This document shows, in pieces, positions 31,366-41,196 of a stretch of 64,000 nt of DNA. A program made the position numbers and the translations under genes. The notes below the pieces were generated by a model, which saw only the letters and a list, made by a program, of their open reading frames with translations, had not been told where the DNA came from and ran no database searches. The DNA lies in contig CM055109.1 in the NCBI GenBank assembly GCA_029204225.1, forward strand, positions 2,916,147-2,980,146, read 5' to 3'. Origin of the DNA: Diphasiastrum complanatum. Its lineage: Eukaryota; Streptophyta; Lycopodiopsida; Lycopodiales; Lycopodiaceae. Numbering within the stretch: the stretch's first letter is position 1; every line of letters begins with the position of its first letter.

Positions 31366-31617
31366 TACCAATATCGGATTGACGCGCTAGAGATAAGAAA
31401 AATCCTGATAGTCGTACATCCGCACATGTCATACAGATATAACATATCCATACTAATATTGGATCCACACGCCAAAGGTAAAGAAAATACTGAGCTGTTG
31501 TACATCTGCGCGTCATACCGATATCGCATACTTGTACCAATATCGGATCCACGCGCGCGAGCTAAAGACAATTCCGAGCAGTCGTGCACCCGCGTGCATA
31601 CTGATATCAGGTGTGCA
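31366..31617 (+). repeat. About 84-bp tandem repeat, three copies, in Co-e leader
   Basis: Copies begin TACCAATATCGGAT or TACTAATATTGGAT at about 31366, 31452 and 31536. They are richer in CpG than the surroundings (for example CCACGCGCGCGAG near 31551). The period is close to 28 codons, so open frames on both strands repeat as well, but no gene is evident. Confidence 0.75.
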
Positions 31618-31715
31618 ACCAAATATATACAATTTTGTGGTGTGATAAAATTTGGAGACAGGTTGTGTGCTCAAACTGAGCCATTTTTTTGTGATCCGGA
31701 CTCATTTATCCAGTA

Positions 31716-32640
31716 ATGGCAACTCTAAGCGAGAGTGTCCTCAATGAGTCAAGCAAATTAGAAGGTGCCGACAACTATGCAGTTTGGAAATTCAAACTGA
31801 AGAACATTTTGATGGAAAAGGAGCTATGAGAGATCGTGAGAGGTGAAGAGACAAGACCAGTGATTGAAGAAGATCAGCGGGCATTTGACTTGAGAAAATG
31901 GAAAGCCCAGAATGTCATCAACTTATCAGTTAGAGATGCAATTATTCCCTATATTTCGGATTCAAAAGGACCAAAAGAAGCATGAGATACATTGAAGGCA
32001 TTGTTTGAAACGACAAATACATCTCAAATACTACTTTTGAAGACGAAGTTGCATACATTATGGATGGATGATGGTGCAACTATTGCCGATCACATAATGA
32101 AGATGAAAGAGATTCGTGACCAATTAGCAACAGTTGGAGAGCGAGTACAAGATCGTGGGATCGTGCAATTGACATTGAATAGTCTGAGTGAGTCACATCA
32201 GATGTTTGTGATGAGTATAGCCACAAGAGAAAATCTTCCAACCTATGAAGAACTAGGTGGATTGCTTTTGTAGGAAGAGCAACATCAAGAGAACTTAAAT
32301 CATCGTAACAGGGGCTATGATCAAGATCTTGCAGTTAGAGGACGAGGTGGAAGATTTGGCCGTGGAAGGTGTCAATGAAGAGGAGGAAACTCAAGTCGGG
32401 GATCATTTCAACAATTTCATGAGTAAGTCAATGATAGTCCGAATCGAGCCAATTGGAATCAAGGCTGAGGTCAAGGACGTGGCTATTCAAAACAAAATAA
32501 ACCTGGAAATTGTAGGTACTGGTTACTCAAACCGAATGGAGATAAGCACTATCTACAATGAAGAATATTTGACTATGGTTGAGGTGGAAGAGCATTGGAA
32601 GCTTGATTTTATCAAAACAGAGCTCATGCTATTATAAACC
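31716..32640 (+). pseudogene. Co-e gag (broken)
   Basis: Copia gag from ATG at 31716. Motifs in order: SKLEGADNYAVWKFKLKNIL, MEKEL then TGA in place of Trp, NVINLSVRDAIIPYI, KEA then TGA in place of Trp, LKALFETTNTSQILLLKTKL, IADHIMKMKEIRDQL, SESHQMFVMSIATRENLPTY and a TAG in place of Gln near 32271. An Arg/Gly-rich tail (VRGRGGRFGRGR) then leads to a damaged knuckle near 32510, with more stops. Three of the stops are single transitions from Trp or Gln codons. No protease follows in frame: the next recognisable coding sequence is on the other strand (Co-f). Confidence 0.85.
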
Positions 32641-32904
32641 AATCTACCAACATATTTCAGATTTATCATCAACGGAAGACTCGTAAGTACTCTATGTTTA
32701 TTGCCATTTCAAAATAGTACAAAAAAATTGAAAATGACATAATTTACAATTGCACATTCACTAATATTTGTCATGTCATAGATGCGAAAAAGACAAGAGC
32801 TGATAATGTGCTACAAAGATCTACTTATATCAATCACCATTGTGGAAGAACAATATTTTCAAATAAAGTTTAGTAAAAATCTATGTATAGACTCTTTCAT
32901 TCAA
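32641..32904. other. Unassigned 260 bp between Co-e and SINE
   Basis: AT-rich and possibly a decayed continuation of Co-e. No motif strong enough to name. Confidence 0.4.
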
Positions 32905-33053
32905 TAAATGAAAGCCCAAGTTGGGCATCAGTACATGTATTTTGTGCTCCCAAATTCATAAAATGCTTCTTGGTTTCCAAGGGGAGGCTCGAACTTGAGA
33001 CCAAAGAAACTTTGGCTGTCAAGATAACCAATTGAGCCAACCCCTTAGCATCA
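32905..33053 (-). mobile_element. tRNA-derived SINE (probable)
   Basis: Minus strand begins GGGGTTGGCTCAATTGG. The A box TGGCTCAATTGG (33039-33028) fits the tRNA consensus, and the B box AAGTTCGAGCC (32996-32986) follows at the spacing expected for an internal RNA polymerase III promoter. The body runs on to about 32905. It abuts Co-f integrase exactly where HLRVFGCDA ends. No target duplication was found: the other flank is not integrase, so this side was later rearranged. Confidence 0.6.
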
Positions 33054-34410
33054 CAACCAAATACTCGTAAATGAGAAACATTAGGTTTCTTTCCAGTAAA
33101 AGCTTCATAAGGTGTCTTACCCCCCACGGACTTCGTAGGACACAGATTCAAGATATGAGCAGCTGCGTTGCATGCTTCTGCCCAAAAAGTATTTGGCAAG
33201 CCTTTTCTCTTAAGCATTGCCCTAGCCATCTCCACAATGGATCTGTTTTTATGTTCTGCAACTCCATTCTGTTGTGGTGAATAGGGTGTAGTAGTTGTCT
33301 CTTGATCCCCTGATCCTTGCAAAAATTTATAAACTCTGCTGAAAAATATTAACTGCCACCATCTGATCTGAGAGTCTTAATATAACAATTTGTTTGTTTT
33401 TCAACTAGAGCCTTGAACTCTCTAAACTTGGCAAAAACATTAGATTTCTTGCTTATGAAATAAATCCAGATATGTCTACTATAGTCATCAATGAATGTGA
33501 TGAAATAGTAACAACCACTAATGGACCTAGTTTGTATTGGTCCACACAGATGACTATGAGCAAGATCAAGAATGCCATTGGCTCTTCTTGCTCCATTGGC
33601 TCTTCTTGCTCCATCTTTGGGAAATCTCTCTCTATGCTGTTTTCCCAAAATGCAACCCTCACAAATTTTTTCTTCAAAAAAGATATTAGGCAATTCAACA
33701 ACTAGATTATCTCTTTTAAGGATTTGCAAGCTTTGAGCACTAACAGGACCAAACCTTTGATGCCAAAGATCACTTTGACTATCAACAGTGCTTACCATAG
33801 CTTGAGTAAAAGATCTTGCATTCAATTTGTAGAGTCAATTTCCGTTGACTCTAGCTCTTGTAGCAATCACTTTGTAGTAATTCTTGATGTCTTTGACAAG
33901 ACATTTGTCACTGTCAAACTCAACCTTGAGTTGTTGATCAGTCATCATCCCAACAGATAGTAGATTGTTAGCTAAGCCAGGTACATATTGCACATTGCTT
34001 ATCCTCTTTATCTTCCCGCTGGCTAACTTCACTGGTACCACTCCAAATCCTTTAATAGATAGTAATTGGCCATCGGCTTGTCCAACTTCATCACCATTGT
34101 GAGTTTCCTTGAGTTCTGAAAACCACTCTTTCCTTGAAGTCATGTGCTTGGACGCACCACTATTGATGTACTAGGTATCCTTAGCTTCATCACTTGTCAT
34201 TAATGTTGTGATGAACAAATTTGGACTTTCACCTATATCATTTTCATATTGATCATCATGGTATTGATGTTGATCAGCATAGTTGTCTTCATAATAATCA
34301 TCATCAAATTGATGTTGATCAGCATAATTGCTCGCTTGCCATTTGTCTTTTCTTTGTTCTATCTCCTTCTATTTCTTGAAGCATTCACACTCCCTTCAAT
34401 TTTCTTGTAT
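33054..34410 (-). pseudogene. Co-f: copia gag end, protease and integrase
   Basis: Minus strand. Remnant of a knuckle (ECFKKWKEIEQRKDKWQ), then an Asp/Tyr/His-rich linker, then protease with YINSGASKHMTSRKEW: the catalytic Asp is Asn and the preceding Trp is a stop. It continues with VQYVPGLANNLLSVGMM, pre-integrase SDLWHQRFGPVSAQSL with CEGCILGKQHRERF, and the integrase core YYFITFIDDYSRHIWIYF, LRSDGG, a stop and frame change near 33340-33290, TTTPYSPQQNGVAEHKNRS, then FWAEACNAAAHILN and HLRVFGCDA. A six-residue block (GARRAN) is duplicated in tandem near 33605. It ends at the SINE. RT and RNase H are missing. Confidence 0.87.
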
Positions 34411-34429
34411 CTCTGATAGCTAAATGTGA

Positions 34430-34830
34430 GACTAAGCATTTGTTTTTTGATGAAGTGCAGATCCATCAAGATTCATTGTTCTTGGAGGTGGATCCAAACA
34501 TCAAGTGAACAGTATTGGTTCACTGTGGCTCAACACCAATGGCAGAGACAAATGACTCAAAGATGTTCTATTCGTGCCTACACTGTAGCAGGATTTGCTT
34601 TCTGTGGCAAGAATAGCTGATGCAGGGATGCGTGTGACATTTTTCGATGAAGCATGCAATGTGGTTGATGCCAGTACCCTGATCACTCAAGGCAAAAAAA
34701 AAAGGTAATCTATATCACCTGAAGGTACACCTGCCTGCAGATCAAGTGCATCAGACTCATGATGATTCGTCGGACACTCTGTGGCACATGAGACTATGCC
34801 ACATGAATTCAATGGCACTTTACTATCTTG
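34430..34830 (+). pseudogene. Co-g: copia protease tail and pre-integrase fragment
   Basis: Plus strand: LKDVLFVPTL, a stop, QDLLSVARIADAGMRVTFF, DEACNVVDASTLITQGKK, a frame change in an A-run near 34700, then GNLYHLKVHLPADQ, and LWHMRLCHMNSMAL with the integrase zinc-binding H-x4-H. It is a different copia lineage from Co-f, whose protease occupies the other strand. Both ends are cut. Confidence 0.75.
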
Positions 34831-35332
34831 TACTTTTATTTCTGAATGCATATATACATGTACTAAAACTTTTGATATCGAGTGACCTTTTGCTTTCCAG
34901 TAAGATTTGTATGTCATTTTTGCCCTTTTCTTCTGTCGAAAATTGCCCTTTGATGATGGATGCAACAACACCCACGAATTTTTCATGTATTTTGTTGGCT
35001 TCTAGTTATCAGCTTCATCTTTCTCATTGTAAAGAATCATAGACTCAACAGTAGATATTGGTCTCCTTGCCATTGCTATTTTGAAAGCTTGGACACCAAA
35101 AATTTCTCTGATACAATACTTAATTTCAATTTTTCAATCCACATTTAGTCTAATGTGAATGCCACCGTAGTCACAATTACTACACATACTATATTTTAAG
35201 TAATTGTGCATACTATATTTCTATAACTGTAACTAGTATGGTTAGCAAATTTCATTATACTAGCCAAAATAGTTAAGTAGATTTCACATGAGGTATTGAC
35301 GTCGGGCAGGCAGGAAGAGCACACCAATGGGA
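34831..35332. other. Unassigned DNA left of Co-h
   Basis: About 500 bp without recognisable features. It ends in TGGGA, the left target duplication of Co-h. Confidence 0.5.
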
Positions 35333-35985
35333 TGTGAAAAACTCAGATCCAAAAGATGCTAAAGTTTCATAAAGATCTTGGCCATGGAAGTTATGCACAT
35401 CTAGATTGAAAAAATGATAGAAATTGTGATGTTAAGCATACTAAACATCAACTAAACATCAAAATCTGATCATAAGCTTCCACAAACAGAAACTTGCTGT
35501 CCCTGTCCGTACTTCAGAGCCTACAACCTGCATTTCACACGTGTGAAGCCATAGCAACAAAGAAATCACAATTCTAGTGGCTAGAATGCAAGATATGAAC
35601 AAAAAAGTGAGAGAGAAGAAGATGGATCTTCAAAGAGCATAACATTCATTCAATAGAATGAAAATGAGATGTGTACATACTCGTGGAGATGGCTATTTAT
35701 AGCAGCCATAGTGCCTCTTGGCCACTTGTCTTATGATAGGCTAAAATTGGGGTCCAATAGGATTCACCCATCTACCTAGAAATTTGGTCAAATAGGAATG
35801 CACCAAATTATGAGCCAATAGAAGAGCTCCACACTCGACCTCCTCTAATTAATGTGACCTCAAAAGTAGTGTACACATACTTTGGGCCTCTACATACATG
35901 TATGAACCTATCTCTAACTTTTATTTGGCCATAGGCCTACAAAATCTCAAGTTAGGAAAATACTACTAGTTGACAATTTTTCACA
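35333..35985 (-). repeat. Co-h 3' LTR
   Basis: 653 bp, TGTGAAAAACTC to AATTTTTCACA on the plus strand. It contains the minus-strand TATA box CTATAAATAG (35693-35702), the 14-bp palindrome TTCACACGTGTGAA (35534-35547) and GTCCGTAC (35505-35512). Confidence 0.95.
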
Positions 35986-36652
35986 CTCCCTCTTCAACTA
36001 GTTTTAGCATAGATTTAGAAAGTACACCAAGACTTGTTCTATGCTTGAAAAATAAGTCCTTTCCCAATGCTTTGGTAAAGATATCAGCCACACATTCCTT
36101 TGATGGGACATGTTCAAGCTTGATCTCTTTTGCCAACACTTGTTCTCTCACAAAATGGTAAGCCACCTCGATATGTTTGCTCCTTGCATGGAAAACCGGA
36201 TTGCTTGCTAGACTTTGGGCTGAAAGGTTGTCACAAAAGATGATTGGACTCTCTGAAAAATCCAGCAAATGAAGCTCCATAATCATCCTCTTGATCCACA
36301 CCATCTCCTTTGTGCATGATGTCAAAGCTTTGTACTCGGCCTCACTAGAAGAAAGTGATATAGTTGCTTGTTTCTTCGACATCCATGAGATAGCTCCATC
36401 ACCTATGAAAATAGCATGTGCATTTATGGATTTTCTATCCATAAGGTCTCCTGCAAAATCTGAATCTGAAAAACCAAATAAGTTAGGTGATGAGCCTCTA
36501 TAAACAATGCCAAAATCTTTTGTTCCCGAGATGTATCTCAAGATCCTCTTTCCTAGTTTCCAATGTTCTATGCTAGGATCTTGCATGAATTGGCTTAATC
36601 TACCAACACAATAAGATAAATCAGGTCTTGTGATGGTTAGATATATAAGAAC
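35981..36652 (-). CDS. Co-h RNase H part of pol, separated by a 2-nt deletion
   Basis: Minus strand. It begins, after the frameshift, with RPDLSYCVGRLSQF-like sequence and continues MQDPSIEHWKLGKRILRYI, FSDSDFAGDLMDRKS, ISWMSKKQATISLSSSEAEY, IFCDNLSAQSLASNPVFHAR, KHIEVAYHFVREQ and DIFTKALGKDLFF to SKSMLKLVEEGV. The acidic residues of the RNase H active site (SDSDF, SEAEY, CDN) are intact. There are no stops. The only defect is that it is out of frame with the upstream 1102-codon frame because two bases are missing in GGTTCTTATATATC near 36648. It would need a 2-nt correction, or a frameshift, to be expressed. Confidence 0.88.
   Translation of the reverse strand, partial: VLIYLTITRPDLSYCVGRLSQFMQDPSIEHWKLGKRILRYISGTKDFGIVYRGSSPNLFGFSDSDFAGDLMDRKSINAHAIFIGDGAISWMSKKQATISLSSSEAEYKALTSCTKEMVWIKRMIMELHLLDFSESPIIFCDNLSAQSLASNPVFHARSKHIEVAYHFVREQVLAKEIKLEHVPSKECVADIFTKALGKDLFFKHRTSLGVLSKSMLKLVEEGV
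35986..35998 (-). other. Co-h polypurine tract
   Basis: Minus strand GTTGAAGAGGGAG next to LTR start TGTGA. It is also read as the last codons of RNase H (VEEGV), whose stop TGA lies inside the LTR. Confidence 0.85.
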
Positions 36653-39600
36653 CTATTAGCTTCCTATAGAGAGTAATGTCCTCGAAGGATCTTTCATTAC
36701 CTCTTATAGTTAGCTTTACATGTGATTCCATAGGTGTATCAATAGGATTTGCATCTACCATATGAAATCTATTGAGAATAGAAATAGCATACTTCTCTTG
36801 TGAAATAAAAGTGATTTGAGAAGTTCTAATTACTTCTATTCCTAAGATATAGCTCAAAAGACCAAGATCATGCACTTCAAATTCCTTTTTTAGTGCTTTC
36901 TTGATACCTTCTATATCTTCCTTGTTCCCTCCACTTAAAATAATGTCATCCACATAAATTAGAAGGATTGTAACATCATTAGCACTAATTCTAAAGTAAA
37001 GTGAATGATCATACTCACTCATAGTGAAGTTTTGAGAAAGTAGAAAAGAGTTAAGCCTAGCATACCAACTCCTTGGTGCTTGCTTAAGACCATACAAACT
37101 TTTTTGTAGAAAACACACATGATTAGGCTTGCTATGAGAAACATAGCTCTCGGGTTGCTCCATGTAGACTTCCTCTTCAAGATCACCATTCAAGAAAGCA
37201 TTAGAAATGTCTAATTGCCAAAGATCCCATCCATAAAGAGTTGCAAGGGAAATGATTACTCTTATGCTCACCATCTTTGCCACGGGTGCAAAGGTTTCCT
37301 CATAGTCAATGCCATGCTCTTGAGCATAACCTTTAGCCACCAACCTTGCCTTCAACTTGTTGATAGATCCATCTTGATTTGTCTTTACCTTGAAGATCCA
37401 TTTGCATCCAATTGCACTTTTGCCCTTTGGAAGCTCCACCAATCTCCATGTGTTGTTCTTCATAAGTGCTTCAAACTCAAGATCCATTGCTTGGATCCAT
37501 TCCTCTTTTTGCCTTGCTTCATCTACACATGAAGGTACATCAAAAGAAGTTAGGAAAGCATAGTTGGATCCATCCACCACTTGCTTACCTTTGCCATCAT
37601 AAGTGAGCCTTGAGGGTTTCACTTTATGCCTTGGAGTTCTCCTTGGAATTTGACTTGAAGAGGCTTCTTCAACATCCACATCCAATGTGTCATCAACTCC
37701 ATTGTCATCAAGCACATTAGTTGCAACAACACCATCATCACTTGAAACAACTTTTGGAATGTTACTTTCATCAAAAATGACATCCCTACTTGTGAACACT
37801 TTCTTGATTGAAGGAACATAAATCCTATATGCTTTGCTTACTTCACTATAACCAACAAAAATGCCCTTTCTTGAAGATGGATCCTCCTTAGTTCTATCAT
37901 CAAGAGTAATGTTGAAGTAGCAAATGCATCCAAAAGTTCTTAGAAACTTGACATTAGGCTTCATACCAAACAAAGCTTCAAAAGGGGTTTTTCCTTCCAA
38001 TACAACACTTGGCCATCTATTGCATAGGAAATTTGCACACAACAAAGCATCACTCCAAAAAGGTTTAGGAAGATTAGCATTCAATCTCATTGCCTTTGCA
38101 CTCTCACACAAGGTTCTATTCTTCCTCTCGGCCACTCCATTTTGTTGTGGTGTTCTTGGACATGTGTACTCCCTCTTGATCCCATGCTCATTGCAAAAGG
38201 CTTTGAATTTGTTAGAAATGTATTCACCACCATTGTCGCTCCTCAAGCATTTGATTTTGGTTGTAAATTGAGTCTCAATAGCAACTTTGAACTTGACAAA
38301 CACATCAAACACCTCATCCTTGCTCTTTAGTAGATAAACCCAACAAAATCTACTAAAATCATCAATGAAAGTTACATACATCTTAGCACCTCCATTGCTA
38401 ATTGTAGTAACACCATGAATATCCGAATGCAAGAGAGAAAAAGGCATCTTAGATCTAGATATAGATCTAGTATATGGCAATCTATGTGATTTAGACAAAG
38501 CACATTCTTCACAAACATGATTCAAGCAAGTAAGAGACTTGGGAAGTCCCCTTACTACCTCCTTTTTGGCTATTACCTCCAAGGCCTTGTAGTTGAGATG
38601 TCCCATCCTTTTATGCCATACCTCTTGAATTGACATTTGTTCATTTGCCATGCATCCAACTTGGTTAGCAACAACACATGCATCAAGCTTGAACAATTTC
38701 CCTTGCCTTTTCCCTTTTGCAATGATACTACACCCCTTTTTGATCAAGCAAGCATCACCATCAAACTCAACTTTGAATCCTTTGTCAAGCATTTGGCTTA
38801 CACTAAGTAAGTTCTTGGTAATGGATGGAATGAGCAAAACATCTTTCAATTCTATATTCCTATTTGTAGAAAGTGAAATAGGAATTGTGCCAATCCCCTT
38901 GATTGCACACTCACCATCATTTGCGGTATAGATTACCTTCCTATCACCATCAAATGCCATTAAAGATGAAAAATACTCTTTATGATATGTCATATGAGAA
39001 GTGGCTCCACTATCAATCCACCAAGGATCAATGTCTCCATGATTAGCCAACAAGCAAGATGACATAACAAAAGCATCATTTGAAAGAAGCTCATCCCCAC
39101 CCTCATCAATAGTTAGATTGGTTTGCTTTTCCCCTTGATCCCTCTTTTTCTTAAAACAATCACTAGCAAAATGCCCTTTGACTCCACAATAGAAACATTT
39201 TAGCTTAGATCTATCCTTCTTTTTGCCAAAAGTAGAGTGCTCACCTTGGTCTTGCCCTTTAGACCAATTGCTTTTACCTTTGCCCTTGAACTTGCCTTTA
39301 GAGAACATTGCCTCCTCTTCTCCTCCTTGAGATGTAGAAGATGCTCCCACTCTTGCTTGCAACCTGAATTCTTCAGCCAACAAGACCTCTTGCAAGTCTC
39401 CAACACTTGGTAAACATTTTTGGATAGCATAACTTTGAACAAGATTAGCATGATCATCCAACAAGCCATTGAGAATCACTTGAACAAGCTCCTCATTATT
39501 TATGCCATCATTAATGCATGCTAACTCATCATTCAATGCTTTAACTCTCAAAACAAAAGCATGTCCACTCTCACTCTTCTTTTGCATACAAGAAAAGATT

Positions 39601-39929
39601 TGCCTTCTTAAAGTCAACACTCTAGAAGTAGACTTGGATTCATAAACCTTCTTCAAGGCTTCCCAAGCTTCACTAGATGATGTGCACTTACCAACCTCTT
39701 TGATAAGCTCATTTGTCACATTCATCTTGATCATGTGAAGGGCTTTCTTTGCCCTCTTGTCATACCTCAATTGTTCTTGAGGTGCCAAAGGTCTCTCCTC
39801 CACACCTACAACAATATCCATCAACTCATTCATCTCAAGCAAAGACTCCATCCTTACTTTCCAAGTAGAATAGTTGAGGGAGGTAAGCCTATCATTGCTT
39901 TCCAACATGTAGCCTCCATTTGTAGCCAT
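36621..39929 (-). CDS. Co-h gag-protease-integrase-RT polyprotein
   Basis: 1,102 codons from ATG 39929-39927, matching the first ATG after the leader. Gag spans residues 1 to about 240 (LNYSTWKVRMESL at the front). The zinc knuckle CFYCGVKGHFASDC is at 245-258 and the protease WWIDSGATSHM has Asp306. Integrase has the zinc-binding set His439, His444, Cys473, Cys476 and the catalytic triad Asp503, Asp565, Glu601. RT contains GCKWIFKVKTNQDGSINKL, TFAPVAKMVSIRVIISLA, SLYGLKQAPRSWYARL and YVDDIILSGG (992-995). All key residues are present and no stop is seen until the frame is lost after RKLIGS. It drives reverse transcription and integration of the element RNA in virus-like particles. Loss of fused RNase H probably makes this copy defective alone. 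Confidence 0.95.
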   Translation of the reverse strand: MATNGGYMLESNDRLTSLNYSTWKVRMESLLEMNELMDIVVGVEERPLAPQEQLRYDKRAKKALHMIKMNVTNELIKEVGKCTSSSEAWEALKKVYESKSTSRVLTLRRQIFSCMQKKSESGHAFVLRVKALNDELACINDGINNEELVQVILNGLLDDHANLVQSYAIQKCLPSVGDLQEVLLAEEFRLQARVGASSTSQGGEEEAMFSKGKFKGKGKSNWSKGQDQGEHSTFGKKKDRSKLKCFYCGVKGHFASDCFKKKRDQGEKQTNLTIDEGGDELLSNDAFVMSSCLLANHGDIDPWWIDSGATSHMTYHKEYFSSLMAFDGDRKVIYTANDGECAIKGIGTIPISLSTNRNIELKDVLLIPSITKNLLSVSQMLDKGFKVEFDGDACLIKKGCSIIAKGKRQGKLFKLDACVVANQVGCMANEQMSIQEVWHKRMGHLNYKALEVIAKKEVVRGLPKSLTCLNHVCEECALSKSHRLPYTRSISRSKMPFSLLHSDIHGVTTISNGGAKMYVTFIDDFSRFCWVYLLKSKDEVFDVFVKFKVAIETQFTTKIKCLRSDNGGEYISNKFKAFCNEHGIKREYTCPRTPQQNGVAERKNRTLCESAKAMRLNANLPKPFWSDALLCANFLCNRWPSVVLEGKTPFEALFGMKPNVKFLRTFGCICYFNITLDDRTKEDPSSRKGIFVGYSEVSKAYRIYVPSIKKVFTSRDVIFDESNIPKVVSSDDGVVATNVLDDNGVDDTLDVDVEEASSSQIPRRTPRHKVKPSRLTYDGKGKQVVDGSNYAFLTSFDVPSCVDEARQKEEWIQAMDLEFEALMKNNTWRLVELPKGKSAIGCKWIFKVKTNQDGSINKLKARLVAKGYAQEHGIDYEETFAPVAKMVSIRVIISLATLYGWDLWQLDISNAFLNGDLEEEVYMEQPESYVSHSKPNHVCFLQKSLYGLKQAPRSWYARLNSFLLSQNFTMSEYDHSLYFRISANDVTILLIYVDDIILSGGNKEDIEGIKKALKKEFEVHDLGLLSYILGIEVIRTSQITFISQEKYAISILNRFHMVDANPIDTPMESHVKLTIRGNERSFEDITLYRKLIGSYISNHHKT

Positions 39930-40526
39930 GTTGCAATGATTGATCTCTGATCTTTGACCTGTTCCAATGCACTAAGCACTCTCTTGAATCAACAAATGAA
40001 ACACAAGAAGAAATCACAAAGATTTGGAACCTAAAACCTTACTTTTTCTCTCTTTTCCTCACTTTTTCCTCAATTTTAGCCACTAGTTTTATGATTTCTT
40101 GATCAAACCAAGACCAAACCTCAATATACTTGCTTTTCCCTCACTCCTAAGATTGAAATACACTCTTGAATCATTCAGCAAACTGAAAATCAGAGGGTTA
40201 CATCAATTTTGAAGTTTTTGACATGAAGAAGCAAGAAATTGAATCAAAAAACTATATGCTAGAATGGAAAACTAATAGGATCTTGTTGGATCTTGCATCT
40301 CCCTCTTTCCAAAACAATTTTTGTCTCCTTATTCTGATAAGTACAGAGGGAATTCGCCCTACTTCAATTGAAATGCATACAAATGATGTTTTGATCACAA
40401 AGATCCAATTTCTACACATAAATCAACAAGATTTTTAGCTAGAAACTTGATTGGAATGCTACAAAAGCAAACTCGCCCACAAATCTCTTCTAAATCTGGC
40501 AAAACCTGCACATTTGGCCGCCTAAT
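39930..40526 (-). other. Co-h leader
   Basis: About 600 bp non-coding region between primer site and gag ATG. No stable feature recognised. A small open frame on the other strand (40223-40438) looks accidental. Confidence 0.7.
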
Positions 40527-40538
40527 GCTCTGATACCA
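40527..40538 (-). other. Co-h primer-binding site
   Basis: Minus strand TGGTATCAGAGC, perfect initiator-Met tRNA site, directly against the 5' LTR. Confidence 0.95.
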
Positions 40539-41191
40539 TGTGAAAAACTCAGATCCAAAAGATGCTAAAGTTTCATAAAGATCTTGGCCATGGAAGTTAT
40601 GCACATCTAGATTGAAAAAATGATAGAAATTGTGATGTTAAGCATACTAAACATCAACTAAACATCAAAATCTGATCATAAGCTTCCACAAACAGAAACT
40701 TGCTGTCCCTGTCCGTACTTCAGAGCCTACAACCTGCATTTCACACGTGTGAAGCCATAGCAACAAAGAAATCACAATTCTAGTGGCTAGAATGCAAGAT
40801 ATGAACAAAAAAGTGAGAGAGAAGAAGATGGATCTTCAAAGAGCATAACATTCATTCAATAGAATGAAAATGAGATGTGTACATACTCGTGGAGATGGCT
40901 ATTTATAGCAGCCATAGTGCCTCTTGGCCACTTGTCTTATGATAGGCTAAAATTGGGGTCCAATAGGATTCACCCATCTACCTAGAAATTTGGTCAAATA
41001 GGAATGCACCAAATTATGAGCCAATAGAAGAGCTCCACACTCGACCTCCTCTAATTAATGTGACCTCAAAAGTAGTGTACACATACTTTGGGCCTCTACA
41101 TACATGTATGAACCTATCTCTAACTTTTATTTGGCCATAGGCCTACAAAATCTCAAGTTAGGAAAATACTACTAGTTGACAATTTTTCACA
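40539..41191 (-). repeat. Co-h 5' LTR with promoter
   Basis: 653 bp, no difference from the 3' LTR found by reading both. The TATA box CTATAAATAG is at 40908-40899 on the minus strand. The palindrome TTCACACGTGTGAA (40740-40753) falls about 150 bp downstream of it, hence in the transcribed leader. Confidence 0.95.
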
Positions 41192-41196
41192 TGGGA

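Larger units (their letters stand above)
35333..41191 (-). mobile_element. Co-h: nearly intact copia retrotransposon
   Basis: 5,859 bp. LTRs of 653 bp at 35333-35985 and 40539-41191 look identical by eye. The target duplication TGGGA lies at 35328-35332 and 41192-41196. The primer site and polypurine tract adjoin the LTRs, and a gag-pol frame fills the interior. One 2-nt deletion near 36648 splits RNase H from the rest. It is the youngest insertion seen here. Confidence 0.95.

Noticed and set aside
32317-32637. Plus-strand 106-codon frame
   Set aside because: Out-of-frame reading of the Co-e gag tail; the gag frame gives the expected Arg/Gly-rich sequence.
31716-34830. Co-e, Co-f and Co-g as one copia with an inverted middle, like Co-b
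   Set aside because: The protease region occurs twice, in different sequence versions (Co-f and Co-g), so at least two families are involved.
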